Numbered from the stretch's first letter, positions 23,801 to 39,584 are shown. The stretch is 64,000 nt of DNA from Lytechinus variegatus (GCF_018143015.1 NC_054750.1:7795501-7859500), one strand, 5' to 3'. Notes: generated by a model from the sequence alone, not told the origin. Program-made: numbers and translations.

Positions 23801-26800
23801 ACTTTCGCCTATCCACCAATTTGGGTTTGAGGAATATCTCGATGTGATATTATGATCGAATGCAGAGGGCAGCAACACACAGCCGCGTTTCTGTCTTTAT
23901 GCGGACGCGAGTGTAAACTAATTTTGATACAATTGAGTGGAGGGACTCCAGTGCAGTCACGATGTGTAGATGGTCATGATTGTTGTAGCAAAGTGAGATC
24001 GTATTTTTTTTTTACCAGTTGATATTCATATTTCATTGAGGATTTGGGAGTAATTTCTGTTGCTATTCTGTTCATTTTTAGAAAAATGGACTGTGATTTT
24101 CCGTTTGAAAAGCCACTTTCAGTTTCATAAGGCAGATTCTGTGAATTTTGTCTGTTTTCTGCAATCGTGGAAATCACTGTCCCTACTTGTAAAGGAGGCA
24201 TATTGGCTTGAACTGGACAACCCTGTCTTGATGAATAAATATAAACAAATAGCTGCCCCTCAAAAAATACCCAGTTATGCCTGTGCAAGCTAGTTGGAGA
24301 GGGGGGGGGGGGATTTTGTGGGATCTATGGGCGCCAATGCAGTTTTGCACCTACCTACTTCAAGACTTTCCACACCAGTAATTGTTCGCAAATGTTACAG
24401 CAAGTCCCTCAATCACGTTTCAACTAAGGTCAATGTACCCACTGCTTTTCAGAATATCGCCATTGGCTCTATTTCAGTTGGATCTTGATGTCATTGTTGA
24501 ATTCTCATTCAGACATCTCTTTGCTTGGCTTTGCCATAGGGCCTAATTAGTTTTACTGTAAACTGAAATCAGTGACCAAAAGGATCTGCCTGCGGCAGCC
24601 CACCCATTTGTTTGCATAATTTTGGTGGCTAACTTCAGTCCATATCAAAACAGCAAATCGAACTCCAAGCAAAGCAATGTCTAGACTGATAAATCTGCTA
24701 CATGTATTTCGTCTGAGTTTATCAACATTTTCTGATTTTTTTTTTAAAATAGTGAATTTTGATGACAAACAGATCGGGAAGAGCCAGGTTTTTCTTCAAT
24801 CACCATCAGCTACAGCTGAGCATAAGGACGTGCCAGCCGATTGGCTATCACATTCGTACATGTGCACTCAGCTGTAGCAGTGCTGATCAAGCGAACGAAG
24901 AAGAACCTGGATGATCCTGATCTGTTTGTCATCAAATTCAAGATTTTTCGGAGAGGTGGTAAGCTGATCGTATTTGTTATCTTAATATTTCTTCCTTTTC
25001 CCCCGTCAAAAAGCAAAATTAACGAGTTATTGAGGAGGGTGCAAAAGCACACCCTTTCTCCAGTCGCTGCAGTAATAAGCGGCCGTTATTTGCTCCACCA
25101 TTACGAACGAGCCCGATGGCCATCATCAGTCTATTGACGGAGGGGATGCCGCGGAGCAAGACAGTCTCAGCGGAGCATATCCTTGACAGAAATAGACCTA
25201 TTTATCGGTCTAAGCAATGTCTGGCTGTGTGAGAATTTGCACGATGACATCGAGATCGATACAGCCATTCCTGATTGCGATGTTTGGAAAAGCGGAGGGT
25301 AGACTAGGTCTAGTCTTGATCTTTACTGACCATGAAGTGATTGAGACTTGCTATATTATTTTTGAACAATTACTGATGGGGATAATCTCTTGAATTCAGC
25401 CAGTGCGAAATTGCATTAGTGCTAGACCAAAAGCTTCAATCTCCATTATATTGGTTGTTCAGCTGAACTCTGTTGGCTTCACTCACCAATTACAGAGACC
25501 GAAGTTCTCATTCGATCTGTACAGGGACTCAATGGCCATATAGTATGTGCGTATGTAGAGTACTATTTTCCGATAAACCAGGGAAGTGAGAGTTGCGCAA
25601 CAGATGAACTTCTGAAGTCACTGTTTTTTGTTTTTTTTTTTTGTGAAATTTTTTATATTAAAAAAAAAGTTTTTTATCCTGTTTTGGTGCATTTTAGGCC
25701 AAAACAGAATAATAATATTCATTTTGGTCCAGTTATTTTTACATATTTTTAATGAAATAAAGACAAAAATTGATGAGCCCCGTCAGGGGGATTTTGTATT
25801 GTTAACGCCTATGTAACGGTCTTAACCCCCCAATGGCGCTGCACGATCGCGAGCGGAGCTGTCCGTGTACGAGGAGAAATACATGTAAAAAAAAACTCCT
25901 TGAAACAAACGGCTGCCAACAGTAGTCCTGCCTGGGCCAGGCCCAGGCAATAGAGGCGCATGGCCAATATGGGAGACTGTCTCCCATGAGAGAAATTACC
26001 ATAAGTAACAGACTATAAACAGCACCCCCAACTTTGGACCGGAAAAAAAAAAAAATGCTTACATTTACATGCATATTTGAGGTACGAAAAAAAAAAAAAA
26101 AACTAAGTTAAAGATTTCAAAGTATCCAAAGAGATTACTGGTATGCAGAAATCTGCTATTCTTGATCAATTCATCTACAAATGATTGCAAGAAAGGAAGG
26201 TCCCGACCATTGGCCATCTCACTCACCTCACAGTCACAGTGTACACACACACAGCACTGGCGTTCTTGTACATTGCAAACGATACGGTACCAGTGCATCT
26301 TATCAAATTATGATCCGTGTCTTTCCCGGCGTAGGAGGAAGAAACATTAACATTTCTTGCATCACAACTAGGGACAGTGATTTTCCGTTTCAAAAAATTG
26401 CCTTTTCCGTTTCAGAAAATCGTAAATTCCGTTTCAGCATATCAGAAAACGGAAATTCCGTTTCCCCATAGACTTTTTAGTATACACGGAAAATTGGCAA
26501 TTCCGTTTACCATTCAGTAGCAGTATATCACTCGCAACGGTCAAAATTTGCATCTGCTACTGTACCAACAACACAGTAGAATTCGCTCTTATAGGATCTA
26601 TGCGGGTACACAAAATATTTTTACAAACATATTTGACATAAATACATCCTTACCTTTCACAAAAAAAAAGCTGGCGAGAAACGGGTCTCTGGAGGGGAGG
26701 GGTTAAAATGAATAGCGCCAGCTTAAGTCGCACTATAATAACCACAATACAACACAAGCTCTCAGCTACTCAACTCTCGCTCAGCTGTGACAAAATATTA

Positions 26801-27977
26801 CCAAGTACGCTTGGCGTCTCTTTGAAATTAGCCAGGGAATTTCGCTGCTTTGAATCGAAAATAAAGTCGAAATTAGTGTCATGAAGGTGGGTGCATTTGT
26901 TATGGACAATATATTAAGATCATAATAATCAATTCCCGTTACCCGCGGCTCATACCCCTAAAGACTAAACTACATTGCCCTGGGCGTTACGCCCGGCCAC
27001 TCAATGTGTGGTGGACTGGCAGACTTGCATGTTCGGAAGTGGTTACGACGCGTCGGGCTGGCTCAGACCCGTCACGTAGGATAAACCGCACTCCCGACTT
27101 TTGCTTCTATCCCGCCGAGAAAAAGGTGCGGTTAGACTGTTACTTACAGTATCTCCAATATGAGAGACTTTCGTAAAGAATTTGGGTATCCAATTTCAGA
27201 GTCTCCACTCCAGTTTGGGAGACCAATTTCCTTTGTTTACATTTGCTTTCAAAGGATTACCTTGGCGACAAATAAAAATGTGATAAGCAGATTCCTCATG
27301 AAAAATTACCCCTTTTCAAATTCAATGACAATGTCTACTTTCAAAATTCACTGTCTAGGCCCCTACTTTTGTTTTGATGATAGGGATTTTTGTTGTCATC
27401 CACACACAAAACAAATGGGCTTCTGACCTCAATGAGACAAAATTTGGGGTGGAAATAATTACGCTTTTGTTGGTGTTGTTTCTTTTACTCTTTGCAAAGC
27501 AAGTCTCTAATAATTATCTCCCATATTGGCCGTGGGCCTCTACTAAAGAGTAAACGCAATGACTGAATCACGTGCGGCATGAATATGAAAAGCATGCCGG
27601 GTTAGGGTGGTGGTGCACGGAGCGTGGAGAAAATTTATTTCAGGCCCCACGAACATTTTGCAAGACGTTTGAATACCTAAATATTGAATGGGGGAGATGA
27701 GAAAATACTACCTTAGACACATCATATATCATACATTTCATTTCCAAGAAAAAAAGGGAGCTTTTATACCTTCTTTCCTCGATTTTTGCTCAGGTTCTGG
27801 GGCCTTTTTGGCTGGTTCTGCTTTCTTCGCAGGCTTTGGCTGTTTGGGTTTGCTGCTTTTCTCCTTCTTCTCCTTCATTCGTTGTTCCTTTTCAGCAAAA
27901 ATATCCTGTGGATCGGACACAGTATCCATGTCCAAAAGGAAACGGTTACTTACTCCTATAGTGTAAGTAACATCCAT
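17547..27977 (-). CDS. SERBP1: SERBP1/HABP4-family RNA-binding protein (whole gene)
   Basis: Six coding exons: 27977-27770, 23435-23063, 22052-21978, 20503-20414, 19155-18930, 17813-17547; 1239 nt, 412 residues. All junctions are GT-AG and all phases agree. The protein has the family layout: an N-terminal VSNRF...SDP motif (residues ~9-24), a lysine-rich stretch, a long arginine/glycine RGG region, the signature KREFDRHSGSD, then SGSHNWGNIKDD, MTLDEYKAM, a C-terminal second RGG box and an acidic EEEFPSL tail. Members bind mRNA and inactive ribosomes and shuttle between cytoplasm and nucleus. The invertebrate gene probably stands for both vertebrate paralogues, SERBP1 and HABP4. The start codon was chosen because the next upstream in-frame ATG (28103) adds 42 residues with no family resemblance. 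It is divergent from ZNF367, 1.1 kb away. Confidence 0.93.
18930..19155 (-). CDS. SERBP1: SERBP1/HABP4 coding exon 5
   Basis: Acceptor GCCCGTTCTAG, donor GAAAAG|GTACCC. Encodes an acidic stretch, then MTLDEYKAMVSKERVKTEFN and QWKQTYVLKKE, which match the most conserved C-terminal block of SERBP1/HABP4 (MTLDEWKA...KVEFN...QWKKGFVLHK). Confidence 0.92.
19328..20027. mobile_element. piggyBac-like non-autonomous element
   Basis: 700 bp, flanked by TTAA on both sides (19328-19331 and 20024-20027). Ends CCCTATCTAGG and the inverse right end CCCTATCCAGG match as terminal inverted repeats. TTAA duplication plus CCCT ends are the hallmarks of piggyBac transposition. No transposase frame is left. It lies in intron 4 of the SERBP1/HABP4 gene. 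Confidence 0.75.
20414..20503 (-). CDS. SERBP1: SERBP1/HABP4 coding exon 4
   Basis: Acceptor CTTGTAG, donor AAC|GTAAGA; 90 nt. Encodes DLNTSNASEEGTTQEWNQPA and a few more acidic/polar residues. The frame was chosen because it joins exons 3 and 5 in phase; this linker is poorly conserved in the family. Confidence 0.85.
21216..21228. promoter_or_regulatory. Perfect DR1 nuclear-receptor site
   Basis: TGACCTTTGACCT, the inverse of AGGTCAAAGGTCA, the DR1 consensus bound by HNF4, RXR heterodimers and COUP-TF. It lies inside the tandem units of the 20952-21947 element. Confidence 0.45.
21379..21391. promoter_or_regulatory. Perfect DR1 nuclear-receptor site
   Basis: Second exact TGACCTTTGACCT in the same element, in the next tandem unit. 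Confidence 0.45.
21543..21555. promoter_or_regulatory. Perfect DR1 nuclear-receptor site
   Basis: Third exact copy in the next unit. Variants with one change lie near 21145 (ends ACCA) and at 21734 (TTCGACCT). Confidence 0.45.
21978..22052 (-). CDS. SERBP1: SERBP1/HABP4 coding exon 3
   Basis: Encodes SSSFKGQDKREGSGSHNWGN then IKDDV; SGSHNWG is diagnostic for the family. The acceptor reads CCCAGCAG, a NAGNAG site: using the second AG (exon from 22049) removes one serine without changing frame. Donor AA|GTAAGT. Confidence 0.9.
22053..23062 (-). other. SERBP1/HABP4 intron 2
   Basis: AT-rich intron with a G10 run near 22813 and several ACATGTACATGTA-type simple palindromes. No repeat family or exon is recognised in it. 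Confidence 0.6.
23063..23435 (-). CDS. SERBP1: SERBP1/HABP4 coding exon 2 (RGG region)
   Basis: Begins after CATGAAG and ends AAGAG|GTATGT. Encodes EDTRPERSDR, an RG/RGG-rich central region, and the family signature KREFDRHSGSDKR. RGG boxes of this type bind RNA and are usual arginine-methylation targets. The glycine-rich part has more G+C than the flanking introns. Confidence 0.9.
23475..23755. repeat. GGACAGTGATTTTCCGTTTC repeat, copy 1
   Basis: Shares long stretches with 26371-26675: the start motif, TTTCAGAAAATC, TTTCCCCATAGACTTT, CATCTGC(C/T)AC(C/T)GTAC, and CATCCT(C/T)ACCTTTCACA at the end. A family of its own, in intron 1 of the SERBP1/HABP4 gene. Non-coding. Confidence 0.65.
24086..24186. 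repeat. Short inverted pair of the same repeat ends
   Basis: GGACTGTGATTTTCCGTTT at the left and the inverse GGGACAGTGATTTCCACG at the right enclose about 100 bp. It looks like a short internal-deletion version of the repeats at 23475 and 26371. Confidence 0.5.
24511..24692. repeat. Short MITE with GACATCTCTTTGCTTGG ends
   Basis: CAGACATCTCTTTGCTTGGC at the left is matched by the inverse of CCAAGCAAAGCAATGTCTAG at the right. About 180 bp, no coding content. Confidence 0.55.
24753..24939. repeat. Imperfect palindrome, arms about 70 bp
   Basis: Left arm (24753-24820) and right arm (24868-24939) both carry TTTGATGACAAACAGATC, CCAGGTT(T/C)TTCTTC and GCTACAGCTGAG in opposite orientation. The centre contains AGCCGATTGGCT. 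Probably a foldback-type MITE in intron 1. Confidence 0.65.
26371..26675. repeat. GGACAGTGATTTTCCGTTTC repeat, copy 2
   Basis: See the copy at 23475. On the minus strand its end reads GTGAAAGGTAAGGAT, which resembles a splice donor, as does the equivalent place in copy 1. Confidence 0.65.
26940..27145. other. CpG-rich island inside intron 1
   Basis: A 200 bp stretch with many CpG dinucleotides (for example GGGCGTTACGCCCGG and GGTTACGACGCGTCGG), unlike the AT-rich intron around it. No gene or tRNA fold was recognised. It may be an insertion or an internal regulatory island. Confidence 0.4.
27151..27521. repeat. Possible MITE with CCAATATGRGAGA ends
   Basis: CTCCAATATGAGAGACTTTC at the left is echoed by the inverse of TCTCCCATATTGG at the right, about 370 bp apart. 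The inverted match is short, so this is tentative. Confidence 0.4.
27770..27977 (-). CDS. SERBP1: SERBP1/HABP4 coding exon 1
   Basis: Start codon at 27977; encodes residues 1-69, including VSNRFLLDMDTVSDPQDIFAE, which aligns in pattern with the vertebrate N terminus (VTNRF...DDESDPFEVL). A lysine/proline-rich low-complexity tail follows. Ends AAAGAAG|GTATAA, phase 1. Confidence 0.9.
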
Positions 27978-29091
27978 TGTGATAAAATCCTTCGTTCTAT
28001 GAAGGATTAGAAAGATATTTAACGCTATAAAATGCGTTCTCTCAATGAATCCCCCGTCATTAAAAATGGCGTTACGACTGTACACAAAGTGAATGGGAAG
28101 CACGCGCGGAAAAATAGCTATGCAATGTTTACATCGAACGAGAGCGAGGGATCGGCATGTATGCTAAGCTGATGGGGCAGGCATGCTGCGCTGGAAGGAT
28201 CTGTACTTCAATCCTGCGCTAGATTACGTACGTCGCGTCGTGAACATGGCCTATGGTACGAGTTTGTAGCATGTAGTGGTATAGTTCTCGAGGAAAAAAA
28301 TCGCGCGCTCTCGCTCTCTTGGACAAATATATTTAAAAGGGGTTCAAAAGCATTTATCTGATCCAGATCTCTTCTGAAAATAATAAGTTATAAACCTGAG
28401 GTGAATGAAAATCCTTAATTATGTGTAAAAAAATCATACATTAAATATACATTTCCAAAATATAAATAATTCGTTTCTAGCGACCATTAAATATACTTTA
28501 TACCCCCCTATAATTTTAGATTCGCCCGGTTTTTATGAAAATCGAGAATCATATTCAAGCGAGACTGCAAGAAAAATGTCCTGCAAATTTATTAATTTAT
28601 ACTTTTTATTATCTTTGTCTAAGATAAGGTCATAAAATATATATTACACAATAATCAAGGTAAATAATCCAGACAAACACAAATGTTGCTTGTACTTTGT
28701 AGTACCGAAACAGCTGATAATACCAATTACCAAATATGGAAGTTCATGTTTTGTCACGATCTTACTTTATAAGGGATCGACTTAAAAAGCTGACAAAAAT
28801 ATGCTGTTTTACACCATGAGGTGAACGAAAAAATACATAATTGTTTTATTGTATGAAAAATGAGTGAATATTTCAATTCTTTCAATGTAAAATAAAAAGA
28901 AAAGGGAGAGCAAACAAGTTCTCTCTTTGCAAACAAAATTGATTTGATAGTTTGAGGCTATCCTTTAAAGAGCCCGCTTGAAAAAACTCCCAGAACACCT
29001 TGCACCGGAGCAATTTGTAGCGCCAAATTTGAGATCGGTTTGTTGTTAACGCGCGAGATTAAGAAGAGAACGAGACACCAGACAGCTGAAA
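27978..29091. promoter_or_regulatory. Shared divergent promoter region SERBP1/HABP4 - ZNF367
   Basis: The 1114 bp between the two start codons. CpG-containing sequence near 28060-28330 lies upstream of SERBP1/HABP4, and a CpG-containing block near 28975-29090 lies directly upstream of ZNF367. The middle (28330-28960) is AT-rich. No TATA box in a convincing position was found. Both 5' UTRs must lie here unless further 5' exons exist. Confidence 0.6.
29020..29027. promoter_or_regulatory. E2F-type site upstream of ZNF367
   Basis: GCGCCAAA, the inverse of TTTGGCGC, a perfect E2F consensus, 65 bp upstream of the ZNF367 start codon. A second CpG motif, ACGCGCGAG, follows at about 29049. Cell-cycle control of ZNF367 would fit what is known of the vertebrate gene, but binding is inferred. 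Confidence 0.45.
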
Positions 29092-34177
<5,086 letters not shown>

Positions 34178-35862
34178 ACTTGAGAATGAATTCTAGCTCA
34201 AAAAGGAACATTTGATGTGATATTTTTATATTCTGGCTGTGACATGTGGTTTTACAGCCTTTGAGGAGATGTCTGCATGGAAGTTTTCAAGTAGATGATG
34301 TTGAGACCAAACTCCTTCCCATCAAAACAAACAAATTTTCATTTTAAAGACTGAGCATGACCAAGATGAAGACTTCATTGTAACATGTTTTTACAAGTGG
34401 GCACAGTTAATTTCTTTTACTTTTTACTTTGTCATATTTATGAATCATATTACAGACGTTTGTTATTTCCATTGTAATCATGCATAAATATAAATTTTCA
34501 AATACATAGGAATTATGGCTCTGAGAAAGTGTAAAGGGAGAGTTTCTGTTTTTTCTTGCCTTCAAAATTCCCCTTTTTACCGACAATATTCCTGAGGTAA
34601 TTTTTCCAAAAAAGAAAAAAAATCCCTTTTCTTTGGTACTCACTCTGAATGCCAGTGTGGGGGAAGGGGTTGGGAAGGGGATGTCATCTGGAGATTAGTT
34701 CTCCAGTGCATTGTTGGATGAGAATCATATCTGGGGGATTTACTATGATCAGAACCAAATCTTTCACTAACAGAGTATGTTTGCTGTGCATATTTTCATT
34801 AAAAAAAACCCCAAAACAAACATGGTTGGGATAGAACAGGATATTTTCTGCATTTTCTCTTTATTTATTAAAATTGTATTTTAATATAGTGGATAGATGA
34901 TTGCATGTTAAGGGTACAGTATGTTAGTTTATCTCGTGGATATAACTAATGTGCTCATATAAAGCAAGGTTTTCAATATTTATCACTGCTTTTGATGTTT
35001 GAGAATATCTTGATGGTGCATGCGTAGATGGTGTACATACATGAATATGTATTCAGGCTTTTGTTTGATGAACTGATGAATTTGTAATTCTCTTCACTGA
35101 TGTCAGAGATATAACAATATTTTATTGAAATCTGTTGAATGTTAGCATCTAAAACACTTAGTTTCTCTGTATCATTCAGATTAGGCATGGGTCATATAAT
35201 TGAAGTACTCTTACAGCCTAAAAAGCTGTATTATTCTTATATTTCAATGCTTCTCAAAAGTTAAAAATATACTCATTTTTAATTTCAAACTTCAATGCCT
35301 TTTTTTATGGATCGTGATTTTTGCATTAGTTGGGTAGTACATTGACGAGCTGCATATTAATTATTTTTTAATTTAAAAGAACTAGGTCAATTAATTTAGG
35401 GGAGTGAGGTCGTGTAGGGGCACGTAGGTCAAAATGGATGCTGTACAGCCAAATGTACTTGTGGAATATGGAAGAAGGATGTATGTTCTAATTTTCAAGG
35501 TCTTATATTGTTTTTTAAAGCATCAAATAGTATATTTTATTGTAATTGTGTACTTGGTGTTTGTAGGTCGTGATGTTTGTTTTGTCTACATGTTTTTTTA
35601 CTGAGTGTAACTCTGTAAATATTTATTTAATGTATGTCTTTACATTGCCAGGTCAAAAGCAAGGGATTCCTGAAGGACCATTTTATTTCTATTCTTAAAA
35701 AAAACTTTCATCGCTTATTTGTAACAAATTTTTTCAGAAATCAGTCATTTGTAGTTCAAACAAGCTCACTCCAGTTTTCATAGAACATCATTTTTAAACC
35801 TGTAATTTGAACATAGACATTCATGTCAATTCTGAAATGTAAGTGGAACATTAGAAACATCT

Positions 35863-35935
35863 AAATAATAATAATTGGCATTTATATAGCGCTTTATCAA
35901 TCTACGACTGTTCAAAGCACTTAGCAATTATTACC
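35863..35935. repeat. SINE tail fragment
   Basis: AATAATAATAATTGGCATTT followed by ATATAGCGCTTTATCAA and TTCAAAGCACTT: the 3'-end type seen in many tRNA-derived SINEs, here without a tRNA head. Confidence 0.55.
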
Positions 35936-36457
35936 TAGTCACTGGATTCATTGTTAGGCTGCTATGTGATAGCTTGTTTATTTTTGTCAGTTAATGTTTT
36001 TAAATAAGAATCAGGGTTGGGAAAGAGTTTAAAGAATTCAGTTTTGAAAATGGATCAAATGCAAAATAAAATAATATATATTTTCTTTTACAGAAACAAC
36101 CTATCTGAGTGTTTCTATATTCAAATTTTACAAATCATTTGGGTGCATTTAAAGATGGATGATTTAAGTTGGGCATTTAATTTTTCCCTAGCTCCAACAC
36201 CCTCAAAAGATCTAAATTACATTTATGTTAGCTAAAATCCCAGTGAGAATGATTCATCACAGGACAACTTAATATCAAAGTGTTGCTGTGTCGATGTAAA
36301 CATATGCACCACTCCAAACATCAAAACAAATACCTATGCCATTTACCACTTTTATTTTTTTTTTGGGGGGGAGAGAGTTGAGGAATGTGTCTTGATGTTT
36401 TTTTATAACAAAATGACTGCGTGTATATACTGCATTTACTTTTATATGCCAGGCCAG

Positions 36458-36610
36458 GGACCCATTTCAAAGAGACTTGCAGGTATGGTAACTTATATGG
36501 TAACTACCATGGTAATGTGGCTCAGTAGTCAATCACAATCAAGGTTTCCATGGTAGATATAATAATGACAAAGTTACAATAGTTGCAAGAATTTATGAAA
36601 TGGGCCCTTG
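36458..36610. repeat. Short MITE with GGGCCCATTTCA ends
   Basis: GGGACCCATTTCAAAGAGAC on the left and the inverse right end AAGGGCCCATTTCATAAATT form inverted repeats. Three GGTAAC motifs lie inside. Confidence 0.65.
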
Positions 36611-36844
36611 GTATATTCTGCCTGTCTTGTATCCATTATGCGTGGGACTGTGTAAATAGTAACATAAATGTACATACATTGAATGTATGATATAGAGAAT
36701 AAAATATGGATTTATATAAAACTGATTTGATCTGTAAAGTTTTCATTGTTGTGATGTAATAATGTAATAGTGCAGTTGATGTTTTTAAAGAAAACTATGT
36801 GCTTTGGTCCAATCTCTCTGGACCAAAGAAATCTACCACTTAAC

Positions 36845-36935
36845 TTAAAGGGGAATTCAGTCTTGGTACTAAAAGTGTGAAAACAGAAATAAAAGTAAGA
36901 GTAACAAAAGTTTGAAAAAAAAAAAATGGAGTACT
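36845..36935. repeat. Truncated TTAAAGGGGAAT MITE end
   Basis: TTAAAGGGGAATTCAGTCTTGG resembles the left end of the element at 49934; the rest of the element is missing. Confidence 0.5.
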
Positions 36936-37275
36936 GTGACTGCAAATCTCAAATTTGCAGATGTGGTAAGTGGATTGTGACAAGTAGTAAGATCTGGATC
37001 TAGGTTAATTGCTGATAATATTCAATAAAGTGGAAATTAGATTAACTGGCGAGTTGAGAATTTCTCAATGAGAATTAGACTTAGGGGGTGTACCGTGTTG
37101 CTTGTTTTAAGAAGCAGATTTTATCAATCAAATGTAAGTCCACAATTAAAAAACTTACGACTGATTTAGATATAAAAACTCGACTTGCAATTAATCACAT
37201 GTTTCTTGCAACGACCCATATGTCTGCTTTGGACCAAAACTAGACCAAATTGATTGGGGTGTTTTTTTAGAGCTA

Positions 37276-37420
37276 GGGAGCAATTCATGAATAATTTTTT
37301 TTCCAGTGATTTTTCACTAATTTTGACCAATTGGTTCTCAGCCAATCAGATGCAAGAATTTCCAGTAGCTTATATAACATCAGTGAATATCAATAACAAA
37401 TCTTCATGTATTGCTCCCCT
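37276..37420. repeat. Short MITE with GGGAGCAAT ends
   Basis: GGGAGCAATTCATGAATAAT and the inverse right end AGGGGAGCAATACATGAAGA. The core has CCAATCAGATGCAAG and AGTAGCTT, shared with the element at 13108. Confidence 0.65.
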
Positions 37421-37439
37421 GGTCATTTGAAATAAACCT

Positions 37440-37710
37440 GGGCCCCATCTTACAAAGAGTTACGATTGATCCAATCAAATGTAACTCTATGGAAATACAT
37501 CAGTGTAATTTTTTCTACAGGATATTTGCAAAATGTCCTTTGTAAACAAAGGAGAACACCCCAAATTGTCAAGAAATCAATGAATTTATGGATATGCACT
37601 CATATCTAGAATTTAAAAAAAAAAAAACATGCATTATGTATGTTGACCTTGCTGGCTTGCCATAGTTGCGATTGATCGGATCAATCCCAAATCTTGGTAA
37701 GATGGTCCCA
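37440..37710. repeat. GGGCCCCATCTTACAAAG MITE, intact copy
   Basis: Left GGCCCCATCTTACAAAGAGT with GATTGATCCAATCAA, and the inverse right end TGGGACCATCTTACCAAGAT with GATTGATCCGATCAATC. About 270 bp, non-coding; other copies at 41725, 49140 and fragments at 1790 and 16515. Confidence 0.75.
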
Positions 37711-38664
37711 AGATGAATTTTTGGGGGGCTCAATGTCCTCTCCCCCTTTTTTTTGCTGCTACACAGTACTACAGAAAGAAAGCAAACACCGAAACTCAAT
37801 GATTTCTGCACATCTCAATTCTGTATTTCAGTTTCCAATGGAAAACAAAAATAAATTACGTAAGAAAAATGGTGTCACTTCCCATACGCAGAAACAGCAA
37901 ACTGGTAAACACTGAGAGAACGCCTCACTCTTTGGTACATAGTAGTATGGTATAAACAACAAGGTACTTTAGTTAATCCTCACTACAATAGTAACAGTTT
38001 ATTTTATCACAGGATAATTACCTTGTATTCTTATGTTAGTTCATCCCATTCTCCATTCACCTTTCCCGATATTGACTGCATATAATTGCAATTGCACAGG
38101 TTTACTTCATTTAATTTTGAGTAATTACACTATAGGAATATCAAATTTTCATTCTGAAATTTGAGATACAATCACATAAAGGAAGTTTTGGATATCAAGA
38201 TAATCTTGATAAAGATGAACTGTATAGTAGCTGACCCCTGTGTAGGTCTTTCTATCCTAACCAAAAGTTGATCTTGATAAACAGAGAAAATTTAAATAAA
38301 AAACATCTGATTTTGATGAAATTTCCAGCACTATGCCAGATTTCTCTCTATCAATTCAAATAAACTTTTTGACGGGGTGCACTTCTCTTTCAATCCCAAG
38401 GGGAAAATACAAGCAAGAAAAAGATTTGACATATAACTTGTCTTTTATTTCAAGAGTGTTTAAGACCATTGAATACACTACTGTCAAATTATCAAATTCA
38501 AATCTGTTTAGTCTGATTATAGATGTATGTACCCAAAACAAAATCAAATTAACAGTCATCACCAGAATTTGCTGTTTAAATTCATTTTCATATCACAAGG
38601 AAACACTGTGGATCACATTTTAAAAATCACTTATTTTAGAATCTGTGTCCTGTGATATAGACAC

Positions 38665-39079
38665 AGATCTCACTACCTTCCTAAAACTAGTTTACTGGAA
38701 ACTTGTTTAATGTGTTGTGAGAACAGTCGAAGCGATCTTCCAAACTGGTTTAGAAAACCACCTCGCGATGAAGTTTTTTCAAGATCGCTTTGCCTTGTTA
38801 AACTAGTTTTAGCATAAGTGAGGACACAACTGTTCTTCACACATTTTGAGCTCGCTACACCACACGACAGGTGTAGAATGCCTACAATGCGGTTTCGAAT
38901 TTCGCACGAAATGTGTTACCCAACTGAAAGCATTTCCATAGCAACAAGATCGCTTTACATGAAGTGATTTTGAAAACCACTTTCGTGCGATCAAGTGGGA
39001 ATGCTAGCAAAATGATCTTCCAAACCGGTTTCCTGAATCGTTTTCCAGTAAACTAGTTTTAGAAAGCGTAATGAGATTG
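38665..39079. repeat. MITE with CTAAAACTAGTTTACTGG ends
   Basis: The left end (ATCTCACTACCTTCC then TAAAACTAGTTTACTGGAAA) and the inverse right end (AATCTCATTACGCTTTC then TAAAACTAGTTTACTGGAAA) match over about 35 bp. The interior repeats GATCTTCCAAAC(T/C)GGTTT and GATCGCTTT. About 415 bp, non-coding. Confidence 0.75.
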
Positions 39080-39189
39080 GCCTAATAGATACAACATAGA
39101 CATAATTAATCTTATGATCAATTGTAAATTTCTTTATATCATGGTTTACAATTGACTTGTTTCACAATGGTTTACATGGTTTACAATTG

Positions 39190-39492
39190 GCATGTTTCAC
39201 AAAGCTGTTTGTTATGTTAAGACGACTATCAGCAACTGGATCACAATGTATGCCCAAACCTCTAAAATTTAATAATGTACATTTGAAATTTCATTAATTT
39301 CACCTAAATCATAATAAATATATAATATCTTGGTACTGAAAATGTGTGTTTAAATTATGGCTGTTTGATCCATATCTGCTCATTTATCTAGCATAATGCA
39401 CTAACATAATTTGGATACCTAATTAGTTTGTCACAGTACAACTGTTACTAAAGTCATTCTTAACTTTATGAACAGCTCTATGAGACATGCCC
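39190..39492. repeat. MITE, CATGTTTCACAAAGCTG family, long copy
   Basis: CATGTTTCACAAAGCTGTTT on the left and the inverse of ACAGCTCTATGAGACATG on the right. It carries CTTAACTTTATGAACAGC near its right end, like the GAACGAC family at 31714. Confidence 0.5.
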
Positions 39493-39584
39493 AAATCTAT
39501 ATTATTTTAATGGGTGCAAATATCTTACCTAATTTCAATTGCAATAATTTTATTTTATTTTGTAAATCTAGCATATAGGTAATC

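Larger units (their letters stand above)
34178..36715 (+). other. ZNF367: Probable ZNF367 3' UTR
   Basis: AT-rich non-coding sequence after the stop codon. Candidate poly(A) signals AATAAA at 36065-36070 and 36698-36703. It holds two Pumilio-type motifs, TGTAAATA, at 35614-35621 and 36651-36658, the first overlapping an AU-rich ATTTATTTA (35621-35629). Repeat fragments occur at 35863-35935 and 36458-36610. The true end is not shown by the sequence alone. Confidence 0.5.

Noticed and set aside
27978..28103. Upstream in-frame ATG extending SERBP1/HABP4 by 42 residues
   Set aside because: The extension is hydrophobic and unlike the family N terminus, whereas the ATG at 27977 gives a normal start.
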